This document shows, in pieces, positions 10,241 to 22,060 of a stretch of DNA of 64,000 nt. Below the pieces are notes generated by a model, which made no database searches, was not told the DNA's origin, and saw only the letters and a program-made list of their open reading frames with translations. Source of the DNA: Ascaphus truei (lineage: Eukaryota > Chordata > Amphibia > Anura > Ascaphidae); assembly GCA_036426205.1 (NCBI GenBank), contig CM071568.1, positions 224,914,239 through 224,978,238 of the forward strand. Reading direction: 5' to 3'. Position 1 is the first letter of the stretch, and each line of letters begins with the position of its first letter. Position numbers and translations under genes: made by a program.

Positions 10241-10689
10241 TTTGATTCTGGGTCGAGTGTGCTTATTAAATTGGATAAAGATTTTACACCATATGTATAT
10301 TTCTTTTATTTCTGGGGATTTATGAGCCACATCATCTCTAATATAAAGGAATAAAACAGGAGCATAAGACAAGCCTGCTGAGAAAGGATCTCTACATACC
10401 TAGTAGTAGGTGTGTGCTGACCGTCGGCTCCCCTTATTAACCCTTGTATTAGCAACTCCTGCAGCTCGTCACTCTCCTGCGATCCACGGGGCCAATATAA
10501 ACCCTAAAATAAAAGAAAAGGTGCACAGAGAAACATACTGAATAAAAATAGGTAGTACTTTATGTAAACAATATACAATATAACACTTACAATTTAGTAA
10601 AAAAACATGTTCCGTTCTCCCCAAAACTGGGGCTTTGATGTTAGACTCAGCTCAGTCCTATTTGTTGGTATTCAGAGACCCACACACAT

Positions 10690-10703
10690 GGGGGGGGGGG
10701 GGG
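10690..10703 (+). repeat. Poly(G) run, 14 G
   Basis: An uninterrupted G tract inside the pLTR-like region. Confidence 0.95.
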
Positions 10704-10848
10704 CTGGAAAAAAAACCCGGTACTCGGTATGAGGAGCAGCAAGCAACAGAGCAGCATATCGTGGCGTCCTCGTAGAGGAGTGTGGACTGCAGGCTTCCGT
10801 CATCACGGTCCCAAGCGTCCTACGTCACGGTGCGTGTGAACTCATTGC

Positions 10849-10890
10849 CTCTACGCAGTTTGCGTTGTTCTAACACTTCATCAGGGGGTG
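10849..10890 (-). ncRNA. Hammerhead-like motif, decayed second core
   Basis: On the minus strand the motif is CCCCTGATGAAG, stem TGTT/AACA, then GCAAACTGCGTAG in place of CGAAACGCGTAG. The first core box is intact and the second is altered. Confidence 0.5.
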
Positions 10891-12534
10891 ATGAAGCCCC
10901 AAAGATATTAAAGTGTGAGTAGACACAGTATAAGATTTCTGAGAAAAACCTATAAGCCTTCCAGGCTGCCATCCGTCTAAAAGATATTTCAAAACTCTTT
11001 TCTCGAAGACTTTGACACGTTTATTTCATTGACTGATTTATTGAATTTGTCACATTTTTATAGTTGGTTTAGCGCTTAGTGTATGTATTTTATTCTCTTT
11101 ATTTCTGCGGCAGTGACTCCTGAGGTATTGCAGCTGAGTCTGTTGTGGAGAAGGGGCATGGGTAACCTTCAATTAACCAGTAAACATCCATGTGACTCAA
11201 AGTCAAAAGTATGGACAACACTCGTCCAATAAATGTCTGGATAATAGGTTTGAGAAATGGCTTACAGCCTGAAACATTCCAGATTGTATCACGTCGTGGT
11301 GTTTTGTTACAATTTTATTTACATCCACATGACAGAGGTAATACTAATACATTGTTAGCTCCCCAAATCAAGCTGTTAGAATACATTGGATTTCTTGTGT
11401 ACAGGTCTCTGTGTACACTGTTACTGTTAAAATGAGTATTTTTCTAAACAGTGCTACATCTTAGCGCACATTACGTCCCATTACCTGTAAATTTATTTTA
11501 AACCTTAATTATATCGTTATGATGTTCCTGGAACATCTCAAGGGCTGGTGTTCCAGGGGCCCAATGACATTCAGGGAATATACAATTTTGGCTAATTTTC
11601 TAAGGGATGATCGCATTCACTATTTCATCGACGCGTTAAACTCAATCAACTCAATCAACTCAATCGAAGTAAAAGTTCAGAGTGCTCCACTTTCGTTCGA
11701 GTCATCGGGGGGCCTGACCTCAAGTAATCACATGGTCGTGATGCTGGAAATTCAGTGGCACTCGGGTATTGCCAGATTTCCTGCATCATACATGGTTTGT
11801 AAAAGATGTCAGAAGTATAATTTCAATTTTTATGCGTGTGGAGGGCGGGGAAATTTTAATGAACGTTTAAAGACCACTTAGGCTCATGGAAGCTCCTGGG
11901 TGTTTGAACATTAGAATGTGAACATCTGTCTTTGTTAATTGCCGTTTATACTACTGATTCTTTGTGTAGATGTTTAGTAAAAGCTCATGTAGGTGTACAA
12001 AAGTTAAATTACCAACCCACAGAGGCTGAGTTATAAAGCAGTTTCTAGATAATCCCCACGGCAACCATTTATAGGAGTATATGACATGTTGTTTTTAAAT
12101 CAACATTGCACCTAAAATGAAAATTACTGAACTATTTCATAATAAGTATTTTGGAGAGGATAAAATAATAATAATATTTTGGTTTGCCAGCTATTTCAGG
12201 AAGCATCCTTAAAGGAAAAGGATAACCCAGCTCTAGGATTATAATTTGGTGTGAAATACAGGAGGGGGGAGTCAGAGGGTTGTGGCGGCTGGTGGATGTC
12301 CCTCCAAGCTCCTACTAAATGCTACTGCTTTTAAAACAAGTGCTATAACCTGCTATGCATTACATTGATGCATGATCATGCTTTCTCAGGAGCTGATTGT
12401 TGAAAGCAGAATCCTAGAAGCTAAATTTCACAAAACACAGGAATTAGCTGTCAAATAGCATAAATAATAATTAAAATCAGTGTACTCTTACAATTTCCAT
12501 CATTCACTATCCTTTTGCTGCTTTCATGACATCC
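10891..12534. other. No gene seen
   Basis: Unclassified AT-rich sequence. A three-copy ACTCAATCA repeat at about 11640-11665 is the only regular feature. The 120-codon frame at 11519-11881 shows no known motif. Confidence 0.4.
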
Positions 12535-12562
12535 CCGGTATGTTCATACCATACCGGGTACA
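12535..12562. repeat. Small perfect hairpin
   Basis: CCCGGTATG and CATACCGGG, 9 bp each, around a 7-base loop. Confidence 0.8.
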
Positions 12563-12589
12563 TCATGCTACAAACGCTCGTTGTCTAGA

Positions 12590-13500
12590 GGGATATTGTG
12601 CTCACCGTGATCACAACAGAACAAACAAACAATTTTAAACCCTCTAAAAAGCGCTAACCTACAATATGTGTGAAAACAGTGAATAATAATTACCAAAAAT
12701 ATATAATGATAAATAATATAGTGAAAAAAGCAGCCTAGTGGAACAACAACCAACAGATCATTCATAATCTGATAAAACAATTACACATACAAAAGAGTGT
12801 CCCCGGCGCTCAAACTCAGTCCAAAATACCGTACTCAAACAAAGATAGTCTCTGATACAAGGCTCCTTCTGGACAGGTTGAGGAACTGGTTGGACAAAGT
12901 TACAGATGGGTAGGTGTCCTTGATCGAGTGTCTTCACTGATTCTGAAAAAGCAGAAAAAGGCACACCAATTGCGCAGTATAACACAGCAACGAGTCCCTA
13001 ACTAGAACTTGCAGAATCCTACTCACAGAATAAAGATTGTCACATTCAGGGGAGAGAATCTGTATACACTTCCCGTCCCTGCACGGCTTCCCACGGACCC
13101 CACGTGGTCTGGCTTGTAGAATTCCCCTCAGATGGGCGATGTTGATCGTGGATGTCAACGATACAGCATACACCAGCAGTGAAACAGGGAATACGACAAA
13201 ACTAGTGTGATATGTAACAAACTTTAATAACACACTTAAAACACTTAAAAACCACACTCACATGGTATGGAGGTGAGTCATACGACTCACGGATGCTGTC
13301 CGCAACCTGAAAGTTCCCCGATCTGCAGCAGAGAGACTCACTGCACGTGCCACCTGCTAACGGCAAGCGGGTGACGTCAGCAATGCAGGAAGTCCTCCCT
13401 GTGTCTGGAACTACGGTGGCCGGATCGGATCAAAACACTAAGCTCCTCCTCCCTACGCATTTCATGACACTAGGTCACTTCCTCAGGGGTAACCGGAGCT
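12590..13500 (-). repeat. PLE 3' terminal region (pLTR-like)
   Basis: It lies downstream, on the minus strand, of the PLE C-terminal coding fragment at 13811-13912. It contains the hammerhead-like motif at 13451-13489 and then A-rich sequence, the same order as downstream of the PLE at 36-40 kb. This pairing of coding end and motif is what identifies the other solo copies. Confidence 0.6.
13451..13489 (-). ncRNA. Hammerhead-ribozyme-like motif
   Basis: On the minus strand: CCC, CTGAGGA, extra A, stem GTGAC/GTCAT (one G-U pair), GAAA, TGCG, TA, GGG. Stem I is 3 bp (CCC/GGG). Both core boxes are intact. It sits about 320 bases downstream of a PLE stop codon. Confidence 0.62.
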
Positions 13501-13810
13501 TAGCTAATGGAACACTTAAATACATACCCCAATTAAGAGACATTCCTACAAAGGGGAGGTACTACGGATGGAAAGCAACCTATATTACACAAAAATCAGC
13601 AATCTCACATCGTGAGGCTGGTGGGGTCAATTTGTGAGCATACATTAAGTGCTAATCCAATCATTGCTTAGAAAATGTATACAGTAATACACATTGCAGG
13701 GAAATAAAAAAGGTTAAGAACATAAAAATCTTATGGATCATTAAATAAAAAATGGACAAATATTGGACATACAATGAATGAAATCTCATATACATTATGC
13801 AAAGAAATAA

Positions 13811-13912
13811 TCAAGGATCTTTCAAAAATGCCGCCAGATCAAATTCGATGTTGAGACCTAAGGGGGACAGAGTTTTTAATAAATAGATCCAATAACTCTC
13901 ACGTTTGGATAC
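13811..13912 (-). pseudogene. Penelope-like element, C-terminal fragment
   Basis: The minus strand reads KRESYWIYLLKTLSPLGLN then IEFDLAAFLKDP and TGA (13811-13813). The pattern K(R)ExYWI...LxTLxPxGLN is the end of PLE proteins, after the GIY-YIG endonuclease. Only this C-terminus remains; PLE retrotransposition commonly leaves 5'-truncated copies. The strand agrees with the pLTR-like region downstream. Confidence 0.75.
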
Positions 13913-14438
13913 TGTATTTAATCTGTCCCCCCCCCACGCCAACAGCCCTTGGGATCACAACAGAAGTGGAGGACACTCCACTTTCATTATAAATCCCTTG
14001 GCTTGCTAGCCATTAAATGGCATGTCACATACCAAAATGTCCTCCGCTCCTTCAAAGGTTCTTCACTCCTCTCCCCCTCTATATATCTCTTCTCTCAGCC
14101 TCCTGCTGGCCTCCTCTTCTCTTTTCAAAGCTGTATTGTGCAAAAGGAGGGAATGTATAACCAGAATCTATTAGATAATTGCATCAGTTATCTGATGGCT
14201 ATCCAGTTCCTGCAATATGCAGTACCAATGAATGTCAGTGGTAAAGTAATTAAGGTGTTACTGCATTAATGATAAAAAGGACAGGACTGATAAGCATAAC
14301 ATTGTTGTGCAAAGTAGAAATAAACTTAACTGGGTTATTATGTCATACAGTGGGTCAGGGTTTTCAACTCCAGTCCTCAAGACCCCCCAACAGGTCATAT
14401 TTTATGGACATCCTTAAAACTTGCGAACTCAGGGAAGA

Positions 14439-14458
14439 GGGGGGGGGGGGGGGGGGGG
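14439..14458 (+). repeat. Poly(G) run, 20 G
   Basis: An uninterrupted G tract, able to form a G-quadruplex on the plus strand. Confidence 0.95.
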
Positions 14459-14703
14459 AAGAAAGGGAACCCTCGCTACTGCTTATAGTAATCTAATGTG
14501 GTGCTGCTATCTGGGGTAAAAATGTAGAACAAGCCCAGGGAGAAAAGAACCCCACTGGAGAGCACGCCCCTATCCAGCGCTGTGGCTCCAACACGAACAC
14601 TACACACTTCACTTACTCAACCAGAGAATGAATAGGAAACTAACTAACCTATTGGAGCTTACGCTCTCCCATAAAAGGTGGGGGCAATACACACGCCCCA
14701 CCC

Positions 14704-14742
14704 ATCCTTGAGAAAGCATTGCCTTGCGAAACGTACGTCGGC
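14704..14742 (+). ncRNA. Hammerhead-like motif, TTGAGAAAG subtype
   Basis: TTGAGAAAG, stem GCA/TGC around TTGCCT, GAAACGTACGTCGG. The bases after GAAA are the 8-base palindrome ACGTACGT. The core position expected to be G8 is A, so an inactive relative is likely. Confidence 0.5.
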
Positions 14743-15640
14743 AGTGACGTCATTACGTCAAGGGGGCGGGTCAAACGCTCGCGATCGGAGCGCGACCGTC
14801 CCATACTAGCCCCTCCATATGGAGCTAGATACATGCATTGAGCCTATACTTATCTACTTGAGCGGCACCCGTGGTTAACTCTGATACACCCAGCATTAGC
14901 AAGTAGGTGTAAAGCGACTCAGCGCTACCACGGTGCCTGCAATTTTAATGATACTGGATCCTCATGTTGTTTTTACCTACCGAGGTGTGAGTAGACACGA
15001 CTAGTGTACTACTGTTCTCTTTTTAACTATTGTGGCAGCAGCCACCCTTCTGCGGTCAGAATAGACACCCCTCCCTAGGGGTGCTCCCACACTGGAAATA
15101 TATCTAGTGTGTGTTACCTGCTTAGTGCCAAAACTGCAAAGACTGCGTCCATCTATGACAGTATCTACCACTGACACTTGCAGCGGTCTGTATATATCTG
15201 GACTGCCCCACTATTGGCTATACATAGCGATTATTGCAGTCTCTGTGACAACTCACTAATACTGACATTCACAGCTCTGAATCTGCTTTTATACACTACA
15301 CTAGCAAATGGGCAGGCTGACTTATTTACACCAACTAGAAGGAGAGCAATCCTATCTTTGCTGAGTGGATGCACCTGTGTCATATCCAGCAGACACAGAC
15401 CACATTGGTTTAATTGTTCACCTAGCTACACCCTGCATATATCATCAAGGGTGGTAGCCCACACCGCACGCATGAGAGTTGGTATATTTTACTTCGCTGC
15501 GCTTTTTTGGATCATTATTTTGAGTCTTATTTACTCTGGCAACATAGTGTTCCATATATTTTAGTTGAGTTATTACTCCCAATAAATTTTATTTTAAATT
15601 CATCCCTTTGCATCTCACTCACGACTTCCTCCATTCTAGC
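14743..15640 (+). other. PLE leader-like region downstream of the motif
   Basis: No coding motif. GC-rich sequence with ACGTCATTACGTCA precedes T-rich sequence, the order also seen after the plus-strand motif at 33532. Confidence 0.35.
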
Positions 15641-16181
15641 ACACTGTGATTTGTATATATGATTGAGTGCTCTCCAGTGGGGTTCTTTTCTCCCTATGCT
15701 TATCTTTAAAACCTGGCCTGTTGGAGGATCTTGAGGGCTGGAGTTGAGAACTCCGGCAGTAGGTACTTCACTTCTGCAGTGACCCACCTCCACTCATGAT
15801 ATACAGTAACAGAAGGGTGTACTGTACAGGTAGATACAAGCCATTATTGGATAAACTGATAGTACAGAATGGAAATATAATTATGTAACATCTCTACAAC
15901 TGGATCAGTGCTGACTCTTTTGCACTTCCAGTAGAGCAGAGTTTGACTTATCAACCAAAAGAAAGACTGAAGAACTGAAGGAATGGTGCAACACTCTGCT
16001 ACTAGATCATCCAATACAAGATTAGCAATCATTTCTATATAGCAGCGGTGTACACACAAAATGTGTGAGCAGCAAGGACAGTCTGTATTTGTGCATGTAT
16101 AAAAATAAATAGGCAACAACTGATCAACTTGTCAACTTTTAGAAGGTCTCTTCATTTGACTTCCACTGTTAGTCACTGAGC

Positions 16182-16919
16182 TATTATTAAAATTCAGTGT
16201 ACTAAGAGAGGCTTATCCCGTGATGCCATACTACTACAATGCATTGCCCCGTGATATATATATGCATTTGCAAGTATTGGCCCACGCCAGCCAGCTGTAC
16301 ACATGTATATAAGAATTTTTAAAGCTGCAGACCAAGCAATATCCTAAATGTGTTTTTTTTTAAATAAATCAGTTCTGTACTATGAGAAAATACTTGTAGC
16401 ATTTTTTTTAAATAACGCTGAATTACATTTTTAATGTATTATAATGTAACAAGCCTTTTTTGTTACTATAGCAACCATTTACAAAGCCACATATACTGAG
16501 TCAATACTCCTCTGCAGCCATTTAGTGAACCCCCAAGCTGAGTCTTCACCGATCAATCACAGGAGAACGGATCGATCGTCAACTTAGCTAATTACTTATC
16601 ATTGTGCGGATTGTATTGATGCACATATTAAAGGAGGGGAAAAAGAAAAGAAAAAAAACTTGGATTGCTGCTTTACAGTACTGTATATGTATTCTGCAAA
16701 ACAATGGGTTTTGGATTCCATTTCAGAAGTGCATTTCCTCTCCTGCTGTGTTAGACTCAAGACATGTATAAGTTTGTAGGTGCATTACAGTTAAGGCATC
16801 GTGCTTCATTTCCATACATCAGAGAGTAGAGTATCAGAAAATACAGAAATGGAGAGATGCAGTGTTTTAGTGAAGGCATCACGTGATAAGCCTCTCTTAA
16901 TACACTATTTTAATAATAG
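16182..16919. mobile_element. 738-bp element with about 45-bp imperfect TIRs
   Basis: The left end (TTATTAAAATTCAGTG then AGAGAGGCTTATCCCGTGAT) and right end (ATCACGTGATAAGCCTCTCT then TACACTATTTTAATAATA) are inverted repeats of about 45 bp with a few mismatches. The inside is AT-rich with no gene. It is a non-autonomous DNA transposon of unknown superfamily; the target duplication is not resolved. Confidence 0.8.
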
Positions 16920-18170
16920 ATGGGTGACTTACAGGGAAAATCAGATGAAGAAAAGATCTAAAATTTGACAAGTTCATTTGTATTGTATAATAAATTAATC
17001 TTGAGTGCTCCAACCTCAAGGGACCTTGTTTTTTTTCTCTCTTTGAGATTAAGCGTTGTAGGAATTTTACATTAATGTCTGCATTTCATTAACATTGTTA
17101 CTCTTTAATAATTTATAAATTCATTATAGAAAAGGGGTGTTGGTTGCATACTGTATGTTGGACAAAAAAGTGAAGCCTGACATTACTCCAAAATAAACCA
17201 GTAAATAGTCTAATCTTATGGGCCATAATTAATGAACACTGCTAAATCTTTAAGCTTCAAACCATCAATTCCTTTGAAAGAGGCTTCTGATTTACTGTAT
17301 CACTGGTTAGTATACACAGCCCTCTATATTTTAAAATGTGAAATAGCCATATTAATTTTCTCTTGAATTGTGTTTTTTTTAAGAATGGTATTTTTCTGAG
17401 CAAAAAACCTGTCTGCAATGTTGGAGTCACACCTGTTTCATTACTATTCAGTCAACAGATTGCATGCGTGATCTCCTAATTGACAAGATACAAACCACAG
17501 TCTTAACATTTGCAGACATAATGTTTTTCTCAACAGGAGTGAGGAGCTTGTACAGTGTAAAGGGATGCACATGTTTTCTTGCATTTGGAAAGTGCAGCAT
17601 TAAGCACCATGGACAGAAACTCATGTCTTATTTATCTACAAACCATAGATCAGTATTTTTAGGGAGCAGCTTGCCAAACATGGAGCATTTAAATCTTCAA
17701 TATTTTCTACATACATTGTATCTGAATTGCTTTGTGGGATAAAAAAAAAAGAAAAATTGTGCGTAGAACTAAATACTGAACAGTATGTGTTTACAGGAAC
17801 CTTGACCTGTTCATTTGAAAGCTGGAAAAGTACAACAGGTGTGAATATAAATGCCCAATCGATACTTTGAGTGTTTGTATGTACAGACACAATTGAATGT
17901 TTGTTTTCTCCTCTAGATGATCAAAAATTGGATTAAAGACATTATCTTTGCTGTACATTATCTTCCATGAAAACGGGCATTTTGTAGGTTCTGCAGTAAA
18001 GCTGCGGTCAAACTTTCTGGGATCAAATATTATATGCAGTAAGAGGAACAGGGGGGGCTATTTTAAATACAGCGTCAGTGGGGTCAGAAACATATTTCAC
18101 TGATAGGCTCTGCTGGCATTTCTGGCACACAAATGGGTTAATGTGAGAATGAGCATTTTGAATGTAATAT
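16920..18170. other. No gene seen
   Basis: AT-rich unique-looking sequence. The 92- and 84-codon frames at 17464-17742 and 17636-17890 overlap on opposite strands and lack any motif. Confidence 0.4.
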
Positions 18171-18288
18171 GCAGATGTAGGAAAGGTTATTGCGCCCACT
18201 GATAATGCAGCTTCCCGTGTTACAATGCAGAATATCATGGAGTTTCCATAATGTAACAGCGGGTGCAATAACCTTTACGACATCTGTA
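18171..18288. mobile_element. Hairpin MITE, about 118 bp
   Basis: GCAGATGTAGGAAAGGTTAT and GCGCCCACTG at the left pair with CAGCGGGTGC and AATAACCTTTACGACATCTG at the right. Inner segments CCCGTGTTACA and TGTAACAGCGGG also pair, so nearly the whole element folds on itself. TA flanks both ends. Confidence 0.78.
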
Positions 18289-18665
18289 CTATGGAAAAAG
18301 AAAATAGCCTTTTGTTAGGCCGCATGGTGGGGAACTGGTGAATTTTGTTTTTGTTATCTTCAAGTTGATGTGACAGATGAACATTAAAGTACAAAAGGTG
18401 CATTGTGAGGATTCAAGATTGGAGTGCAGAATATGTGTCTGGGGAGTCATTTACTGTTATTATAATCACAAAGGTGTTCATTCAAATGGCTATTTGATGA
18501 AGATACAAAAGGAGTTCATGAGGACACCAGTATAGTGGATAAGACCTTGTCATCTTGATCAACATTCAGATACTCTAAATGTATCAGTATGAAACAATTC
18601 TCTGTAGCAATATGTATGCACGTGTATACTCACGCACAAAGTATAGCACACACTATATATATCAC

Positions 18666-18667
<2 letters not shown>

Positions 18668-18700
<33 letters not shown>
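18668..18700. repeat. (AT)n microsatellite
   Basis: A perfect AT dinucleotide run of about 33 bases. Confidence 0.95.
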
Positions 18701-18703
<3 letters not shown>

Positions 18704-18959
18704 TTAAGCCAATAAATCTTTAGGTAGCTTGCTAAAGAGCAGCCCTTCAAGACCTATTGATATTGTCATCTCTAATGAGCCTATATTTAAATGTAAAAAA
18801 TAAATATTTTTTAAGGTGCATACTATTAAATGCAATTTTTAATAATACTTTTTTTTTTTTACCAATTATTACTAAAATGATTGGCCCTCTTACTTAACCC
18901 TTTTGCTGTCAGAGAGAGGCCAGCAATTCATTCCGCCTTTGGGCAGTGAAAGGTTTGTA

Positions 18960-19830
18960 CGCAGTACATTGCTAGTTACATAGTTTGATATTCCCAAATC
19001 TAGTATTGCCCCTCCACTGGTTGTTCCTCGATAATTTGGGTCATGTAATTGTTTTTAAGCACCCCCAAAAACCTGTTACCTTTTATTGTAATGCTAATCT
19101 CATTGCCCCAGTCTATGTCTGGATAATTAAAATCACCCAATATGCAAATATGACCAAGTTGTGATGCCTTCTCCATTTGCAAAAGTATTTTGGCTTCCTC
19201 AATCTCACATATATTTAGTGGTTTATAGCATATCCCTACAAACATTTTCTTTGTACTTTTACCTCCACTGCTAATTTATATCCACAAGATATCTACATTT
19301 TCATCATTCCCATCATTAATATCTTCCCTTATTTAGTTTTTTTGATCCAGTTTAATATATAATCATACTCTACCCCCTCTAATATTTGCTCGATCGTTCT
19401 GAAAAAGGGAATAACCCTCTAAATTAAATACCCAGTCATGAGTTCCATCCCACCATGTTTCAGTAATGCCTGTGATATCATACTACTCCATTTCAGCTAT
19501 TAATTCAATCTCCCCCATTTTGTCTGTCAGGCTTCTTGCATTAGCAACCTTGCATTTAAGGTTTTTTTTCCAGTCTGTACTATTATCTTATCTGCTCCTT
19601 CCTTTCTGTGCGCCAATTGGGTTTAGTCTTTAGAAGTTTTCTAGTATTATCTGTATTTATTATGGGTGCCTCGCTGTTTGCCAAACTCGCACTTGCCCCC
19701 ATTCTACCTCCATGGCCCCTTTCTATTTCCCTCATCCGCATCTATTCTATTTAGTTCATTGTCAGTTTCTTGCCCCTTCCCCCTCCTTGCTAATTCTGAC
19801 TTAAGACTCATTTTATCCTCTGCCTGTGGC
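18960..19830 (-). pseudogene. CR1-like LINE ORF2, endonuclease domain remnant
   Basis: On the minus strand, frames around 19555-19330 read NARSLTDKMGEIELIAEMEY, then ITGITETWWDG and GYSLFQNDRANIRGGRV. From 19245 the frame reads VGICYKPLNI then ILGDFNYPDIDWGNEI and later GGAILDL after a frame change. These are landmarks of the apurinic/apyrimidinic endonuclease-like domain: ITETW, the GDFN motif and the ILDL region. Stops and frameshifts break it; the reverse transcriptase is missing below 18960. The domain nicks target DNA in CR1/L2-group LINEs. The N-terminal part before 19560 is poorly conserved. Confidence 0.82.
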
Positions 19831-20575
19831 TGTTATTATTATTTGTATCTTTTATTTGTATGGCACTAACATGTTCCGCAGCGCAGTACAATGTGTGAGG
19901 GAGGAAAATAACATTGTATGACAAAAAGTACATATATGTTAAGAGCAACTGAGACAAGAGGAAGGAAAATACATACTTTCTGCTGCATAAAAAAAATACA
20001 TTTTGTTTAACAAACAATATTGTAGGTTTTAGCAAGAGACAACCAAAACTCAATTTGAGTCTTCATGCCTGAAGCCACAGAAGAGATATGGTTCTTAAAT
20101 GTATGTCACGGTGCCCTGCAAGGAGCAGCGGGAGTAGTTCACATTGCTTGGAAACATTTCCTTCTCTTAGATATTGACCAGCAATGTACAGCAATAGTTA
20201 ATATTACTACATAAATCTGATACCCAAAGCTCTTTCTGTCTTCTGTTATGCATCATTAAACCTCCATACAAATAGTTTCCTGTTTCTGGGCTTCTGGCAG
20301 ACAAACCCTGTGTAGTCCAATGCATTATAATATGATAGTGGAATGCAGCTTTGGGTACAATGGGTGGCACCAATGAGATACAACAGAATGCAGCCTTGAT
20401 GGGCAAAAACTAATGCATTAACCCCTTCACTGCCAGAGGTCCATCTGCAAAAGGGCTAAGCATGAAGCAGTTGTGCATGTATTGGTCAAGCTAAGACATG
20501 CTCACTGCATATTTGAACGTGAACAGCAATAAATACTTGAGTATATGCATTAAGGCAATGTTGCACTGAAACTGA
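19831..20575. other. No gene; LINE-tail-like repeat at the left edge
   Basis: 19832-19910 has TTATTATTATTTGTATC, TTTATTTGTATGGCAC and TTCCGCAGCGCAGTACA, an L2/CR1 3'-end-like sequence on the minus strand. Nothing coding follows. Confidence 0.45.
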
Positions 20576-20581
20576 CACTAA

Positions 20582-20710
20582 GGGGCTTATTCTGTAAGGT
20601 GTGATAAGTGGAGATGATGTGTTATCGCAGGAAAAGCTCCATTAAAGTAAATGGGGCTTTCATGCAATAGCACGTCAGCTGCGCTTAAAACAATTTACAG
20701 AATAAGGGCC
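20582..20710. mobile_element. Short Harbinger-type MITE
   Basis: GGGGCTTATTCTGTAA at the left pairs with TTACAGAATAAGGGCC at the right. The 3-bp duplication TAA flanks it at 20579-20581 and 20711-20713. It is 129 bp with no coding. Confidence 0.85.
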
Positions 20711-21231
20711 TAAGAGTGGCATTTTGAACATGTTCTCCTTAGCATCAATATATCACATTACATTTGCCAATAATAGGAGATGTTTCGAAGTCTAGCTACC
20801 CATAGTATTAAAACGGGACATATCAAATGACATGTTAAATGTCTGTAATTTGTTAGAGTCAATAACGCCTCTCTCATCAACAAAACGGCAGTCACATTTT
20901 TGTTAAGTATTTTCATGTGTCCAGATTTTTGCTTTGCCCCTTTTTTTGCTTTGATACATGCTTCAATCTGTGTTCATGGGCGTCCGCAGGGGGGGAACAA
21001 GGGGGGGCGCTTGCCCCCCCCCCCCCCCTGGATCCTGGGCTGCCAACAGCGGGGGACAGAGGGCACTGGCGTGACAGGATTTAGCGCACTCACGATGTGC
21101 AAGGAAGCGCGCGTGTATCTTCCCTGCTTCCCCCCCCACCTGGGGCTTCCCCCCCCACCTGGGACCCCCCCTTCCTCCCCCCGAGCCCGCTCACAGCAGG
21201 GGTGCGGCCGCCAGGGGGGGGAGGGGTTGCC

Positions 21232-21306
21232 TCCTGTCCTGGTGCTCCCTCCTGCCCTGGTGCTCCCTCCTGCCCTGGTGCTCCACTCCCTCCTGTCCTG
21301 GTGCTC
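21232..21306 (+). repeat. 18-bp minisatellite
   Basis: TGCTCCCTCCTGCCCTGG recurs about four times with small changes. Confidence 0.85.
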
Positions 21307-21449
21307 CCATCCCCCGCCCCCTTGGTGTGGAAGATGAGCGTGGGGGCGGGTAGTGGTGATGCACTTCTGGCTGGTCGGATCGCCGGCCTTCCCCCCCCCC
21401 TCCCGTCCCCAGGCACTTACATCCGGCGCTGCATCTCTTGCTCCACTTT

Positions 21450-21750
21450 GTGTGTGTGTGTGTGTGTGTGTGTGTCTGTCTGAGGCGTGTGTGTGTTTCT
21501 GAGGCTGTATGTGTGTGTCTGAGGCTGTGTGTGTATGTGTGTGTGTGTGTGTGTCTGAGGCTGTGTGTGGGTGTGGGTGTGTGTCTGAGGCTGTGTGTGT
21601 CTGAGGCTGTGTGTGTGTGTCTGTCTGGTGTGTGTGTGTGGCTGTCTGGTGTGTGTGTGGTGTGTGGCTGTGTGTGGCTGTCTGGTGTGTGTGTATGGCT
21701 GTCTGGTGTGTGTGTGGCTGTCTGGTGTGTGTGTGTGTGGCTGTCTGGTC
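21450..21750 (+). repeat. (TG)n array with TCTGAGGC and GGCTGTCTGG interruptions
   Basis: TG runs are broken by CTGAGGCTG (first half) and GGCTGTCTGG (second half), giving two successive higher-order units. Confidence 0.88.
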
Positions 21751-21758
21751 ACCCTTGA

Positions 21759-22060
21759 GAGAGGGAGAGTCTGAGAGAGGGAGAGTCTGAGAGAGGGAGA
21801 GTCTGAGAGACTGAGAGGGAGAGTCTGAGAGACTGAGAGGGAGAGACTGAGAGACTGAGAGGGAGAGACTGAGAGGGAGAGACTGAGAGGGAGAGACTGA
21901 GAGGGAGAGTCTGAGAGGGAGAGACTGAGAGGGAGAGTCTGAGAGACTGAGAGGGAGAGTCTGAGAGACGGAGAGGGAGAGACTGAGAGGGAGAGTCTTA
22001 GAGGGAGAGTCTGAGAGGGAGAGTCTGAGAGGGAGAGACTGAGAGGGAGAGTGTGTGTGT
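21759..22060 (+). repeat. GAGAGGGAGAGTCT minisatellite
   Basis: About 20 units of GAGAGGGAGAGWCT, with A/T alternation at one position. It is purine-rich on the plus strand and able to form triplex DNA. Confidence 0.92.

Larger units (their letters stand above)
10400..10890 (-). repeat. PLE terminal-repeat-like region (pLTR)
   Basis: The order of blocks is the same as at 35500-35990: GTGTGCTGACCGTCGGCTCC, CCTGCAGCTCGTC, an A-rich stretch, ACTCAGCTC, GGCGTCC...TACGTCA, then the minus-strand hammerhead-like motif. No coding sequence. It is probably a solo PLE terminus. Confidence 0.5.
14349..15765. repeat. Inverted pair of a hAT-end-like sequence flanking 1.4 kb
   Basis: TTTTCAACTCCAGTCCTCAA with CAACAGGTCATATTTTA (14359-14405) matches, inverted, CAGGCCAGG...CTCAACTCCAG read on the minus strand of 15705-15765. 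Matching 8-bp target duplications are not visible, so it may be two solo ends rather than one element. A poly(G) tract and a PLE-like hammerhead region lie between. Confidence 0.55.

Noticed and set aside
10139..10372. 77-codon minus frame
   Set aside because: It overlaps a hammerhead-like repeat and has no motif.
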